A DNA stretch of 64,000 nucleotides from Talpa occidentalis (GCF_014898055.3 NW_023601212.1:39296329-39360328); one strand, 5' to 3'. Positions 42,842-58,219 are shown, counted from the stretch's first letter. Notes: generated by a model from the sequence alone, not told the origin. Made by a program: numbers and translations.

Positions 42842-43900
42842 GAGGGAAGTCAGGGAAGTGTGTTTGGTGGCATGGTCTTTTTTAAAAATATTAAATGTTC
42901 GTTTTCTATTTCATGTATTTTCTCATAACTTGTAACATGGATTGGAACTCTAAAGTGAGTTGGAGTTTTTATAAGTCAGAATTAGAAAGATGTGCAAACT
43001 ACTATAAAAGGGAAGTAACAGCTGCTGGAATGTTGGAAACTGAGAGGGAACCTGTCAGAATTGAGTCTAAAATTTAATTTGGCTTCCCTTGCTGTCTACC
43101 TCATAGATAATCATCCTAAGAAGCATTAGACTTGCTAATATAATCATGGTATCTTTATTGGGGCTTTCTGTTAACTGCATGTTCATGGCTTTACATTTCC
43201 GGGATGTAAATTGGATAGGCATGAGAAATTGAACCTCGATTCATGGTCATGTATGGGGAAGGGCCTTGAGGGAAGCATGAGGTATAGCTGGGTTGTCATA
43301 GGTAGAATTTCATAGGAGAGGACAATTGATTTTTCCTCAGTTCCCTCAGGGAAGGTACTCTTTAGAAAGCAGGTAAATATTAGCAGGCCCTGACCCCTTC
43401 CTGGCCTGTATACCTCAGACTGGGGCTGGGTTACTTTGCTAAAGGGGTATGTTTTCATTTTTGTACATGGATGTCACTGGGAATAGCCTGAGTTCACTAG
43501 CTGTGAGTGACAAAGGAGGATGGGCTTGTTTTTTTAGTAGTAGTAGGCTTGAAAATGGCTCTTTGGAGTGGTTAAAGTTCTCCTTTCCTTGTAGGTTGTG
43601 CCCCGCTGGCTCAGGAAGCAGGTGCATGGCAGTTGCTGCCTCATCTGTTGTAGTTGGAGACTTCACAGGCAGGGTTGATGTATGCCGCCTTACCACCTGA
43701 AAGTCCCAGTAAAATGGTCCGGTGGGTGGCTTCACTGTCCTAGTGGTGACACTGCAGCATGGGGGCTGATCAGTGTACTCTTGGAGCTGTGACAATGCAC
43801 TCTTGGAGCCCCAGTGACCTCCAAGTGTTCTTCACATCACAATCTGGCCCACTCTGCTGAGCACCATTCCCACCCATCCAGATACCTTCCCCCTCATGCT
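42842..43900. other. Intron 1 sequence, nothing recognised
   Basis: I see no mobile element or conserved-looking block that I can name here. Confidence 0.4.
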
Positions 43901-43989
43901 TCTTCCTGTTGAAGTGCTTCCCTTTGCTTGTAGTTTGCACCCTTCCAAACTTGAGGTAGGACTCTATTCCCTGTATGACTTTGGGCAAG

Positions 43990-45030
43990 TGACCTAACTT
44001 CTCTAAACAGGAAACCCTGTTCCTGCCATAATCTCCCTACTAAGCACATTCACCACTAGTACTGAAACAAGGCGATGTGAGATGGGGCTGAAATCTAGTC
44101 CAGCTAGTCAGCCCCAAGGAAACTGGTGCCTTTGTATATTTCCAGTGGCATATATGAACTGAGACACTGCTGGTCACCTTGGTCATGCCTACTCCTCTCT
44201 TCCTCTCACATTTACATCCATTCATTCCATCAGTTTGTCCAGAGAAGTCTCTAAAACTATCACCAGACCATATCACTTCTCTACTTAGAACATTCCATCA
44301 GTTTCCTGTGTACCTAGAGTAGACCCCTACCTTCTCACACTACCCCCAAGACCTGTAGTCTGCCTTTCCACCCATCTTTGACCTCATCTGCTGCTTTGAC
44401 TACACTCCCCTCTCCAGCACCATTTCACTCCCAGAGCCATTTTACTTGCTGGTCCTGCTGACTGTAGAGAGTATGAGGTTCCTATTTCATTTTTGGTCTC
44501 TGCTCAGATGTCTCTAGATCACTGAGAGCCATAATTTTTTTTTAAGATTTATTTTTAATTTATACAATAGCTGGGGTGCAGGCTAGAGGCATGGGAAGGT
44601 GAGAGGATTCACCAGAGACAGAGTGGGGAGCAGAACAGGCAGACTGACTGAAAGCACTGCTGAGAGGAGCAGCGGGTGCAACAGGAGAGGTCTGCTGCAC
44701 CATCTGGGAATCTCCCTGGCTGGCCTGGAAACGAACCTGCACTGCAGAGGCTGCAGACAGCTTCACAGCGCTGTGCTCAACCGGCTGAGCCACTGGGGAG
44801 GCCCCCCGGGCACCATAATTGAAGGGGCGCCTCCCATCAGCTTGATTGTTAGCCCTCCTTCCTTATTTTCCATAGCACTTTTCTTCCTTACATGACATCC
44901 TGTCATATTTGTATATTTGTCTCTGTGACTCAGTTGTCAGTCCTACCATGCAGGGATTCTCTTCTCTGCTGGACGCCCAGTGCCTGGAACCTACTCAGAT
45001 AAAATCAGTACTCGGTGAATATTTGGGGTG
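43990..45030 (+). repeat. L2-type ancient LINE remnant, SINE-interrupted
   Basis: CTGTAGTCTGCCTTTCCACC, GGTCTCTGCTCAGATGTCTC and, after the SINE at 44542-44803, GGACGCCCAGTGCCTGGAAC with a GGTGAATATTTG end match the L2 3' region in order. Confidence 0.55.
44542..44803 (-). mobile_element. tRNA-derived SINE
   Basis: The complete copy sits in an L2 remnant. The flanks GAGCCATAATT and GCACCATAATT are partly matching. Confidence 0.92.
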
Positions 45031-45535
45031 GCTGGGAGGACCTGTCACAAGTGACACTTGGCAGACGTCATAGGGACATGCCTTTTTCTCTACTCTTAGT
45101 TACTCCAAGAGTCCCCACTTTGGGGACTTCTCTTCTGCTCTGTCCAAGGATCATGTGTTGCATACCGCATGCGCCACAACAGTGCTGCAGGTGGGTTGTG
45201 ACATTCATCTAGTGGAGCTTGACCAGCTGTAATAAAGAAAAAGAAGGAATTCTATCCAGTTTCGCAGGAAGCAGTGTCAGGATATATTTGTAAACCTTGT
45301 TGCAGTTACCTGATGTTTTTGTGCTGGGTCACTTTCTGACTCTGAGTTATGGCCAAGAGTTTGAAAAACACAGGTCAGGTGGATAGTAGGGTGGTGTAGG
45401 TATTCTTGAAGGATAGACATTTCATCTTCCTGCCTGATTAGCCTTTGAATTCCTGGGGTCCTGGTTATCTTCATATCTTTTGGCCAATTGTGGATGGAAG
45501 ATAGTTGGTGGGTTTCAAGTGATTGTCAATTTTTT

Positions 45536-45809
45536 TTTAAAGATTTATTTATTTATGCATACAAGAACTGGGGTACAGGCTAGAGATGTGGAGCGGGGGG
45601 GGGGCAGTGAGAGGATTCACCAGAGGTAGAGTGGGGAACAGAACAAGCAGACTAACTGAAATACACTGCTGAGGGGAGCAGGGGCTGAGACAGGAGAGGT
45701 CTGCTGTGCCATGTGGGTAGCTCCCTGGCCGGGGCTTGAACTTGTGCTGCAGAGGCTGCGGATTGCTCATAGGTTGTGTCTTAATCCCTTGCACCACCTA
45801 AGGAGGACC
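45536..45809 (-). mobile_element. tRNA-derived SINE
   Basis: It is flanked by TGATTGTCAATTTTT and TGATTGACAATTTTT (45520 and 45810). Confidence 0.94.
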
Positions 45810-46482
45810 TGATTGACAATTTTTAAAAGGGTGGGGAAAATTTCATGGAATAAAGTGACACAGAATTCCCAGTGCTAAAAATGATGCTGTGGGTAACAAT
45901 TTGACATGTCTGCCTTTTAGGTACAAGGGAGAAGACATTTTTTATCATTATGTCATTCTTTTTTAGTTTCTGAAATATATTCTCTTTTCAATATAGGGCA
46001 GAATTTTGCTGTTCAATTATATTGCAAGGAGAAGGTCACAGAACAGCCAGTGGTGGAACAATGTAATCTCAGGATTAAGCCACTTTCCCAATGCCCTGAA
46101 ACCACAGATGCCCCACCCTGTATGTCATTCCAGGTTCACACTAGTGCACCCATTAGGTTAGGTGTTTTCTTAGTGGAGTCTGGCGGGGGAAATCTCATTC
46201 TGTAATCTAAATGAATAGGGCTGGTTTTGCTGACCCAGCCTCCTGCTCCAGCCCCTTGTGGATAGGTCTGAACATCCGGTTTTATCTGCTGATGATACAT
46301 GTCCCAGAAGGAATGTCTCCACTCCCTCCCCGCAACTAGATATCACATTTCCTTGTTATCAGGCAAAATGAAAACAAAACAAAACAAAACCACATTATCC
46401 CAGCAAGCCAATTTCAGAGGGTCCCCATTGCTGTTAACAGTGTCTTGTCACAATGACCAGCCGCAGTGCTTCTTTGTTTTTT

Positions 46483-47193
46483 AAAGATTTATTTATTTAT
46501 TTATCTATTTATTTATTTATTTATTTTGAATTCCATTCCTGAGCCTTGGAATGGCATCAGAGCAGAAGCCCATTTTCTTTTCTTCTCTTTTTTTAAATTT
46601 ATTTTTTATAGAGTCATGTTTTATTTATTTATTTGTTTGTTTGTTTTGTTTATGCATACACTGGGTACAATCAGAAGCGCGGGAGGGTGAGAATTCACCA
46701 GAGCCAGAGTGGGGAGCAGAGCAGGCAGAAGGACCAAAGTACACTGCTGAGGGGAGCAGCGGGCAGCAGGAGAGGTCTGCGCCATGTGGGACCCTCCTCT
46801 GGTGGCCGGGGAGCAGCCGGGGATTGAACCGGCACCGCAGAGGCCGTGGGCAGCTTCACAACCCAGCACTCAACCGCTGTGCCACCAGGGAGGCCCTAAG
46901 GATTTATTTATTTATGCACACAAGAACTGGGGTACAGGCCAGAGGTGTGGGGGGGTGAGAGGATTCACCAGAGATGTGGGGGTGAGGGGGTGAGAGGATT
47001 CACCAGAGACAGAGTGGGGAACAGAGCAGGCGGATTGACTGAAATACAGTGCTGAGGGGAGCAACAGGCGAGTCAGGAGAGGTCTGCTGTGCCATATGGG
47101 TCATCTCGCTGGCGGGGGATCGAACTGGTGCTGCAGTGGCTGTGGATAGCTGCATAGTGCTGACGCTTAACTCCTTGCACCACCAGGGAGGCC
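46483..47193 (-). mobile_element. tRNA-derived SINE interrupted by a second SINE
   Basis: A long ATTTATTTATTT tail (46485-46534) and the body at 46897-47193 belong to one copy, with matching outer flanks GTGCTTCTTTG and GTGCTGCTTTA. The SINE at 46590-46896 plus a short unexplained segment (46535-46589) lies in its tail. The body carries a local duplication of the GAGAGGATTCACCAGAGA block (46956-47011). Confidence 0.85.
46590..46896 (-). mobile_element. tRNA-derived SINE, long-tail variant, nested
   Basis: GC-rich subfamily copy with the ATAGAGTCATGTTTTATTT tail variant (46608-46626), inserted in the tail of another SINE. Confidence 0.92.
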
Positions 47194-47269
47194 CCGTGCT
47201 GCTTTATTTGTAAGAAATGCTTTGAGTGGTCTGGTTTCACATTTGAAGGTCCATAGGCATTTGTGTTTT

Positions 47270-47537
47270 TTTTTTTTTTTTAAGATTTATTTATTTATGC
47301 ATACAAGAGCTGGGGTACAGGCCAGAGGTGCGGGGGGTAAGAGGATTTACCAGAGACAGTGGGGAGCAGAACAGGCAGATCTACTGAAATACACGGTTGA
47401 GGGGAGCAGCGGGAGAGACAGGAGAGGTCTGCTGCGCCGGGTGGGTCACCTCCCTGGCCGAGGATCTAACGTGCTACAGTGGCTGCAGATAGCTTCATAG
47501 TGCTGTAGCTTAACCCCTTGTGCCACCAGGGAGGCCC
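47270..47537 (-). mobile_element. tRNA-derived SINE
   Basis: The complete copy has the flanks GCATTTGTGTTTT and ACATTTCTGTTTT. Confidence 0.93.
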
Positions 47538-47565
47538 CGACATTTCTGTTTTAAGTGCTAATTTT

Positions 47566-47819
47566 TTTTAAATTATTTGTGCATACAAGAGCTGGGGGTG
47601 TAGGCCAGAGATGTGAGGGTGAGAGGATTCACCAGCGACAGAGTGGGGGGCAAAAAGGCAGATCCACTGAAATACATTGCTGAGGGGAGCAGCAGGTGAG
47701 ACAGGAGAGATCTGCTGCACCACGTGGGTAGCCTCATGGCTGGGGATCGAACTCATGCAGCAGTGCTACGGATAGCTTCCTAGTGCTGTCTTACCCCTTG
47801 TGCCACCAGGGAGGACCCT
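47566..47819 (-). mobile_element. tRNA-derived SINE
   Basis: It is flanked by TAAGTGCTAATTTT and TAAGCACTAATTTT (47552-47565 and 47820-47833). Confidence 0.94.
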
Positions 47820-47833
47820 TAAGCACTAATTTT

Positions 47834-49639
47834 GATGAAGTTGAAAGCAGATGGAAAATAATATAGTCCTCAAATTCTTCTGAGGTAGGCTTTTTTTCTC
47901 TCAAGTATTTTTTAATTGTTGGATTATAGAAGTAATAGATAGTTGTTGTAAAACACACACACACACAAATACATGTTAGGAAAAACACTAGAAATCTGTG
48001 ATGTGAAATGTGTTGGTTCCCATGATTTGTCTATATAGAAAGGTACTGGCCCCTGGGTTGACTTTGGCTAGGATTAATGTGTATATATTATTCTTCGCAA
48101 AGTGTGTTCAGGACAAGTACCCTGAACTGCATGGTTCATTTGGGATCATCCATGTCCATGTGCACAGTGCTGCCTCATTCATTTTTAAAGGCTCTGCAAC
48201 TTCTGCAGCATGGATTGTGTGGGAGTTATAGTTTGACAATGGGTGCTTCTCAGAGAAACTGAGGCGACATGGCCCAGTCATCCCAGAACGGACCCTGTTT
48301 TTATCTAAAGGCCTCCTGAACATCTTAGCTTCTAGCTTTTTGGTTCTTGGGGGTAGTTTCACTTCCCATCACATTCTTTTGGGCTGCCTGCTGGAATGTC
48401 AGATGCTGTATCTCCTGTGGAGCCCCCAAATGTACTCTCTCTATATATATCATTAAACTCCAGACACACTGCTAGTAGTTTCAGTGTTTGGGCTCCTGTA
48501 CCCCCTTGTCCTTGGCTTTCTCATCTGCTTAGGTATGACTATGATTGGAGGTGGATTTCAGTGTTGTGCAAAGTTTCCCTCCCATTCCCAGCCAGTGACT
48601 TATCAGATAGGACATTGCAGAAGCCCTAGGGCCTTAGGGTGCCCAAGGGATTTGCTGAAAATGCCAAATCATTCCCAGGATATAAAGGCAGAGGTGTTCA
48701 AATAGGAGGGAAGAAGGGGCAGAAGAGAGGGATGTTTCTTGCTTTCCAAGAAGATCCCTCTTCTCTTCTGAAATTCCTGGCTGATCTCCAGCCCTCCTGG
48801 ATAAGCATCTCCCTGGAGCATAGTGGTACCTTTCCTCCCCCCACATACCTTCTTCAGTTTTCAGCAGAGCCAGACTTACCTGTCCTCCTTGGGAAAGGGA
48901 TGGCTGGTGGAAAGGAGCTTAATAATGGGTCAGAGCACCATGGTAGTGGCAGTGGGAACCAGGGGGGCAAGGGAGAGTTTGCAACAGTCCAAACCCTGCT
49001 TACTGATGACCAAGATGGATCTCATCACTTGCGACAGCTGCTTTTACTGTGCACTGTACTATGCTGGCTTTGCTTCCTGAGAGGAGATATGAGCCAGTTT
49101 CTCTGCAGGCCTGGAAGCATTAATAGAGGTTTGTTTTGTGGGAGAGGCTAAGTTTAGGAAGCAAGTTTTCTGAAGCGGTTACCTTATTATATGGCTGGTT
49201 TATTCATCTTTGTCTGGGAAAAGGAGGCTCAAAGTAGTGACAAGCAGTAAGCAACTGCTCAGTAAATGTGGTGAGCTTTGATTTCACCTGCAGTTGTGCC
49301 TCAAATTTGTTAGCTTGGGTGCTGCTGGCTGTGAACAATGGGAGGGACTGGTCTCAGCTCCAGCCTACACAGAGGGAAATAGAGCATTGGGAGGTTAACT
49401 CACATGCCTAGCATTGTGCAGGCTGCACACTGTACCCTCGGCATTGTGTGCTTCTCTGCTGACTGACTGGCAGTGTTGCCCATGGACCTTAGGACCCCCT
49501 CTATTAATGGGGCCAAGGATAGTCCCTCTCTGTAATGTGGTGGTGCGGGTTCAGTGAGTAAATCCCAGTTCTAACCACCAGTGGGCCCACAGCCCTGCTT
49601 CCTCTCTGACTGGATCTTTGTCCCTGTGTGTTCTTTTTT
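47834..49639. other. Intron 1 sequence, nothing recognised
   Basis: This is the longest SINE-free stretch in intron 1. Open frames of up to 170 codons (48639-49151) show no recognisable domain and no splice-bounded conservation that I can judge by eye. Confidence 0.4.
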
Positions 49640-49901
49640 TTTTTTTTTTTTTTAAAGATTTATTTATTTATGTATAGAGGAACTGGCCAGAGGTGTGGAG
49701 GAGGGGTTGTGAGAGGATTCGCCAGAGACAGAGTAGGGAACAAAACAGGCATACTAACTGCTGAGGGGAGCAGCGGGCGAGACAGAAGAGGTCTGCTGCG
49801 CCATGTGGGTCACCTCCCTGGCTGGAGATCAAACTCGTGATGCAGTGGCTGCAGACAGCTTCATAGTGCTGCGACTTAACTCTTTGCACCACCAGGGAGG
49901 C
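49640..49901 (-). mobile_element. tRNA-derived SINE
   Basis: The complete copy runs from a long T run to CACCAGGGAGGCCC. The target duplication is not clear. Confidence 0.92.
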
Positions 49902-50929
49902 CCAGTCCTATGATTTCTTTGAGACTAATATATCCTTAACTATTGTAATTCACCAGGAGATAGGGACAAGTCAAAATCCCCCTGGATTTTAAAATATTTC
50001 TTCCCTTTCTCTATCTCTATGACCTTGAGGTAGTAAAAGAAAATCTGTTTCCTTTGCTCGCACTGCTGACACCAAACATGTGGGTTTTCTACGCCAAGCA
50101 GTTCTGAGTTTCTGCAGCCACCAAACAGTGTCCTACAGTTTAATTCTCACACCGGCTATTTAAGTGCAGACGTCACCAGTTAAGGGCTCAGTCTCACAAG
50201 ATTGCTGCCCCAGTTTCTACTTCAGATGCTCCTTGAAAGTGGGGTCCTCAGATTATCCATACTTCTTTCAAACTTGGTTACAAATGAGGCTTCCCATAAC
50301 CCCCTCCTCAGGTTTGATTATTTGCTGTAAGAGCTCACAGAACTCAAGAGACATTTACCTAATATCGGAGTCATTACTAAATACTGTTTTCTCATAAAAG
50401 GATATTGTGAAGGATGTAGATGAAGAGATATGTAAGATGATGTCTAGAGGGGTCTGAGCACAGGAGCTTCTGTCCATGTGGAGTTGGCATGTGCAGCTCT
50501 CCCAGCTTGTGGGTGTGTTTGCCAACTGAACCCTGTAGTGAAGAGCTCCTATGGAGGAGTCACATGTAAGCACAATCATTTAGCTCATCTCCAGTCTCTT
50601 CTCTTCCCAGGAGGATGGGAGCAGGGCTAAAAGTTCCAAGTTTCTAATCATGACTTGGTCTTTTTTGTCTACCATCCCCTACCATGAAGCTATCCAGGAG
50701 CCCACTAAGAGTGGTCTTGTTAGGAGGCTTTGATCATCTAAGAAATTCTAAGGGGTTCAGGAGCTATCTATAAAACAGTCCTGTCATCCCTATCACTTAG
50801 GAAATTGTAAGGATTTTAAGAACTCTGTCAGGGCCAACAAATAAAAGATTCCCCTGTGCCTTAGGAAATGACAAGTGTTTGGGGAAGCCTTTGTCAGGAA
50901 CTTAGAGATTAAGGGTTCATTATATGTCA

Positions 50930-51551
50930 CAGGTGAACAAAGATTTCCTAAACAGGATCCCAAAACCATTAACCATAAGAGAACAAACTTGATAAACTGG
51001 ACATCATTAAACTTCAGGATCTTCATCACAAGACACCATTAAAAGAATACAAATGTGAGTCATAGACTAGAAGACAGTAATTGCAACCACATATCCCCAA
51101 TAAAAAGGTAGCAAAAACATAAACCCTCTACACTGGTTATCTTAATGACCAGTGAACATTGGAAAGACTCTTAATGCCATTACTCACAAGGAAAATGCAA
51201 ATTAAGGGGGCTTCTCTGGTGGCTCATGGTTAAGACGGAGCACTATGAAGCTGTCTGCAGCCGCTGCAGCATGAGTTCAATTCCCGGCCAGGGAGGTGAC
51301 CTACATGGCGTAGCAGACCTCTCCTGTCTTGCCCACTGCTCCCCTCAGCAGTGTATCTCTGTCAGTCCACCTGTTTTGTTCCCCACTCTATCTCTGGTGA
51401 ATCCTCTCACTCCCCACATCTCTGGCCTGTGCCCAGTTCTTGTATGCATAAATAAATAAATCTTTTAAAAAAGGCAAATTAAAATTGCAGTAAAATGTTA
51501 TTGCATACCCATTATAATAGTTGATGAAGAGCAAAAGGATACTACTATGTG
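50930..51551 (+). mobile_element. Ancient L1 remnant, SINE-interrupted
   Basis: AAACTTGATAAACTGGACAT and CATCACAAGACACCATTAAA fit the sense L1 ORF2 3' half. The SINE at 51206-51470 interrupts it and the sequence continues to 51551. Confidence 0.55.
51206..51470 (+). mobile_element. tRNA-derived SINE, the only sense copy in SMARCA4
   Basis: It begins GGGGGCTTCTCTGGTGGCTC and ends ATAAATAAATAAATC plus A-rich sequence. The flanks TGCAAATTAA and GGCAAATTAA match. Confidence 0.93.
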
Positions 51552-51817
51552 TTTTTTTTTAAAGATTTTTGAAATTTATTTATGCATACAAGAGCTGGGG
51601 TATAGGCCAGAGGTGTAGCAGAGGGTGAGAGGATTCACTGGAAACAGAATGGGGAACAGAACAGGAGGATCAACTGAAATACACTGCTGAGGGGAGCAGT
51701 GGGCGAGACAGGAGAGGTCTTCTGCACCACGTGGTTCTGTTCCCTGGCTAGGGATTGAACTCATGCTGCAATGGCTGCTGATAGCTGAGTCGTAACATGT
51801 TGCCCCACCAGGGAGGC
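51552..51817 (-). mobile_element. tRNA-derived SINE
   Basis: It is flanked by ACTACTATGTG (51541-51551 and 51818-51828). Confidence 0.95.
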
Positions 51818-51841
51818 ACTACTATGTGATTAATTTTTTTT

Positions 51842-52110
51842 TTTAAGATTTATTGATTGATTAAAAAAATTTGAGTCTGGGGTACAGGCCAGAGGCATGG
51901 GAGGGTGAGAGGATTCACCAGAGACAGAGCAGGGATCAGAACAGGCAGACTGACTGAAATAAACTGCGGAGGGAGCAGTGGGCGAGACAGGAGAGGTCTA
52001 CTGCGCCATGTGGGTAGCTCCCTGGCAGACCTGGGATAGAACTCCTGCTGCAGAGGCTGCGGATAGCTTTGCAATGCTGTGTTTAACCCCTTGTGCCACC
52101 AGGGAGGCCC
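51842..52110 (-). mobile_element. tRNA-derived SINE, next to the previous target
   Basis: The flanks TGTGATTAATTTTT and TGTGATTCTTTTT overlap the duplication of the preceding copy. Confidence 0.93.
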
Positions 52111-53084
52111 TGTGTGATTCTTTTTAGATGCAGTTCAGTGACTAGCAAAATGAATCCACAGGCATAGAACCACAGTACAGTGGTTCTCCCTAGAATGGGA
52201 GTCTTAACCAGGAAAGCCTGAGGGTGGCTTCTAGAATGGTGGCTGTGCTGTGTCTGAGCAAGGATTCATTGTTGTCTGCCTTTGAGCAGGGCACTTTGGA
52301 TATTTAAATGTAAATAAAATGAAATACCCCTCCTCAGTACAACTGAGGACCAGAGAATCCCTCCCTGGTTCCATTTTCCTTCTGTCTCCACCGAGACCCT
52401 GTAGGTCTATCTGTGTCAGCAGCATCCAGATTGGGCACTGTGGTGTTAGATGGCATGCCCTCTTTTACAGCTCAGGGCATTTTTGCATTGTTGTCTGCAT
52501 CCTTTGGGTCCCCTTTAGTGTCACTCTCCATGTTAAATCCAGAAATGAATTTACCTGCTCCGTGCACTTACCTGCTTTGTTGCAGCCTGATTCTTAAGAG
52601 GTGTCAAGCAAGCAAATGACATTTTAACGTACCTTTTCTGAAACCCTGTACTTCTCAAATGCCATAATTGGGCATTACAGTCTTGAGTGAGCTTGTGTGT
52701 GTCATTGTGAAGTTAGCGCTGCTGTAAGTAGCATTTAATTCCTATAGGTACCATGTGTTTTGATCGGAAGGAGAGGGGAGATCTGATGCTAAGTACTAAT
52801 ATCTGGTATAAGTATAAACTACTTGTAGAAGAGCTGTCACCCAGAAGCATTTTGCAGTTTGCTCATTGGCATATCTGCCTTTAGATGGGGAGATAGATGA
52901 TTTTCCTTAGATGGCATGGATCTTATTTTGCTGTCAGTTTCAAGAAGAATAGACTTCTAATGAGAAAGAAACCATGAACTCTGGGGTGCCACAGGATTTC
53001 TTAAGGATTTATGGTATATTCATCCCACTCCCCCTGTCTCTGCAGTTCTATTTGGGCCCCAGGTGTGGTTATTGCTCATCCCCA
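52111..53084. other. Intron 1 sequence, nothing recognised
   Basis: No named repeat or gene feature is visible here. Confidence 0.4.
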
Positions 53085-53500
53085 GAAGGTGTGTAAATTG
53101 GTGCAGCCATTTTGGAAAGTGGTCTGGACCTATCTTAAAAAGCTGAAAGTGGAAATACTGGGTATCTATCTGAAGAACATTAAATCATCAACTCGAAAAT
53201 TATATGCTTCACAGTGTTTATTGCAGCATTATTTACAATAGCTAGAATAGGGAAGCAACCTGAGTGGCCAGTGATAGAGAAGATGTGGTATGCCCACACA
53301 GTGGAATACTATTTGCTAAAAGGAAAGATTAGGTATACCATTTACAGCAAAATGAAAAACTTGAGGGGATTATGTGAAACAAAGTAAGCTGGAATAATAA
53401 ATATGTGATGATATTGCATATATGAGTAATATGAGGAAACAAAGCAGGTGAAATGAGGAAGCAAAATAATTATAAACTAATGGACACTGATAATCAACGA
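53085..53500 (+). mobile_element. Ancient L1 ORF2 C-terminal remnant
   Basis: GTGCAGCCATTTTGGAAAGT, CATTATTTACAATAGCTAGA and CACAGTGGAATACTATTTGC are a diverged form of the L1 ORF2 end in sense orientation. Confidence 0.65.
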
Positions 53501-53510
53501 AGTTTTTTTT

Positions 53511-53781
53511 TTTTTTCCTAAAAGGGGATTTATTTTTTATTTATACAAGAACTGGGGTACAGATCAGAGGTGTGGGAGGGTGAGCGAATTCACCAGAGAC
53601 AAGTGGGGAGCAGAACAAGCAGATGGACCAAAGACACTGAGGGGAGCAGCAGGCGAGGCAGGAGAGGTCTGCCACGCCATGTGGGAATCTCCCTGGCCGG
53701 CCGGGAATCGAACCGGAGCTACAGAGGCTGCGGACAGCTTCACAGCACGGTGCTCAACCTGCTGCGCCACCGGGGAGGCCC
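53511..53781 (-). mobile_element. tRNA-derived SINE
   Basis: The complete copy runs from a T run to CACCGGGGAGGCCC. The target duplication is uncertain. Confidence 0.92.
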
Positions 53782-54298
53782 TCAAATAGAAGTTTTGAGG
53801 TTAAGAGGGAATGGGGAGACAGAAAGGGTCAAGGGTGTATAAGAGATGGTGGTGGCTGAAAAATAAATAAGGTTAAAGGTTATCACATATGAACAAATAT
53901 TTTGAAGGTCTAAAGTTTGTATTTTGATAACCATTAAATAAAAAAAAGGGTCATAGATACAATTATATGAAGAAAACCTTGCCTATAATATGCTGAGTAA
54001 TCTTACTGAGTGTGTTTGGTGGGTGGGCGGAACAGCTTAGAAAGAGGACCTGGAATGTGGCAGGATCCTTGCACAATACCAGGCCAACTCTCCATATTCA
54101 GAGCACCCACCCTGTATAGCATAGCTCCATCCTTATGGTTTTGGGGGGCCTTTGAAGATTTCACTTTGAGGGTTGCTGGTCAAGCGAACTCCTTCCCCAG
54201 GAGGGTCCTGGAGGTGGAGTGAGAGGCCTAGAGATGGAGTGAGATGAGAGCAGGCTAACAAACACTTGACCTATGTCTGGTGGGATGCTGGGTGTTTT

Positions 54299-54605
54299 GT
54301 TTTTTTCTTAAATTTTTTTTATATGATGCCTTCGTATTATCTTTTTTTAATTTTTATTTATTTATTTAAGATTTATTTATACAAGTACTGGGTACAGTCA
54401 GAAGCACGGGAGGGTGAGAGAATTTACCAGAGCCAGAGAGGAGAACAGAACAGGCAGAGTGATGAAGTACACTGCTGAGGGGAGCAGCGGGCAGCAGGAG
54501 AGGTCTGTGCACCATGAGGGACCCTCGCCCGGCAGCCGGTGATCGAACCAGCGCTGCAGAGCTTCGCAGCCCAGCGCTCAACCGCTGCGCCACCGGGGAG
54601 GCCCA
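54299..54605 (-). mobile_element. tRNA-derived SINE with extra 3' sequence
   Basis: The duplication GGGATGCTGGGTGTTTT and GGGATGCTGGGCGTTTT flanks the insert. About 50 bp of non-SINE sequence (on the element strand including GATAATACGAAGGCATCATA) lies between the normal SINE tail and the left flank. Confidence 0.93.
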
Positions 54606-55528
54606 GGGATGCTGGGCGTTTTGAAGTGTCTTTTTTCTTTTTCTGTTTTCTGGATTGCTGCATTGAGACTGTATTACCCCATCATCATGAAAGAGGTTAT
54701 TAAATGAAAGGTAATTGTGCTTAAGGCCATATATAACTGCCCAACAAACTAAGAGTTACCTGAACATTGAGCCCTTATTATAGAAAGCATTTATGATACT
54801 TATCAGCTCACAGTTCTATCATCGCAAGCAGTAATTTACAACATCATTGGATTTTTTTTTAAGCCTTTTTCTTTATTATGTGGAACCTCTGGGTCTTAGT
54901 TGTGGGAATCAGTTTTTAATTTACAGTGGTATTCACTTTAGACACTTGAATATCATTTGGCAAGTATTTGAGATAGGAATGTCATTATTTGTGTAATACA
55001 TCTTTTTAAATCAACCTACTATTTAAACTTAAATTCATTTATTTTAAAGGAAGTGTAGTCTCACTGCCTTAAATGGAGTACCTGTGTCACTCACTATCAG
55101 TCTTTGTTTTTATTGAATTTATGAATGTCCGGTCAGATACTGTGGCCTGTTGCAAAAGCTCTGAACTTTCTTGGTCTTGCATCTTGTTAGGTGGGAAAAT
55201 GAGCATCTGTTAGGGTGCTCTGAAGGCACTAGCCTGAGAGAGTCCCTTTGTGGTAATCAGAAAGATAGCAAGAGAGATGAGGCCTCCATTGAGGCAGTAT
55301 CTGGTGCCTTGTCTGTGTACTCCCACCTCCTGAGTCCCTCACTTCCCAAGGGGGACTTCCATCTGATTTTGTATGCCCGATGTTACCTCCTAAGAGGACT
55401 GGAAGAGAAAGATCTGGGTGGCAGAGGTTTTTTTGACAAAGGCATCAGCTTCCCGTCATGTGGGTACTTTTGACATGACTCAGTAGTCCTTCCTTGCCAG
55501 CTCTGACCCACCCAACCCTTAGTCATGA

Positions 55529-58219
<2,691 letters not shown>

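Noticed and set aside
48639..49151. 170-codon open frame in SMARCA4 intron 1
   Set aside because: No recognisable domain, no splice borders or promoter, and sequence composition like the surrounding intron.
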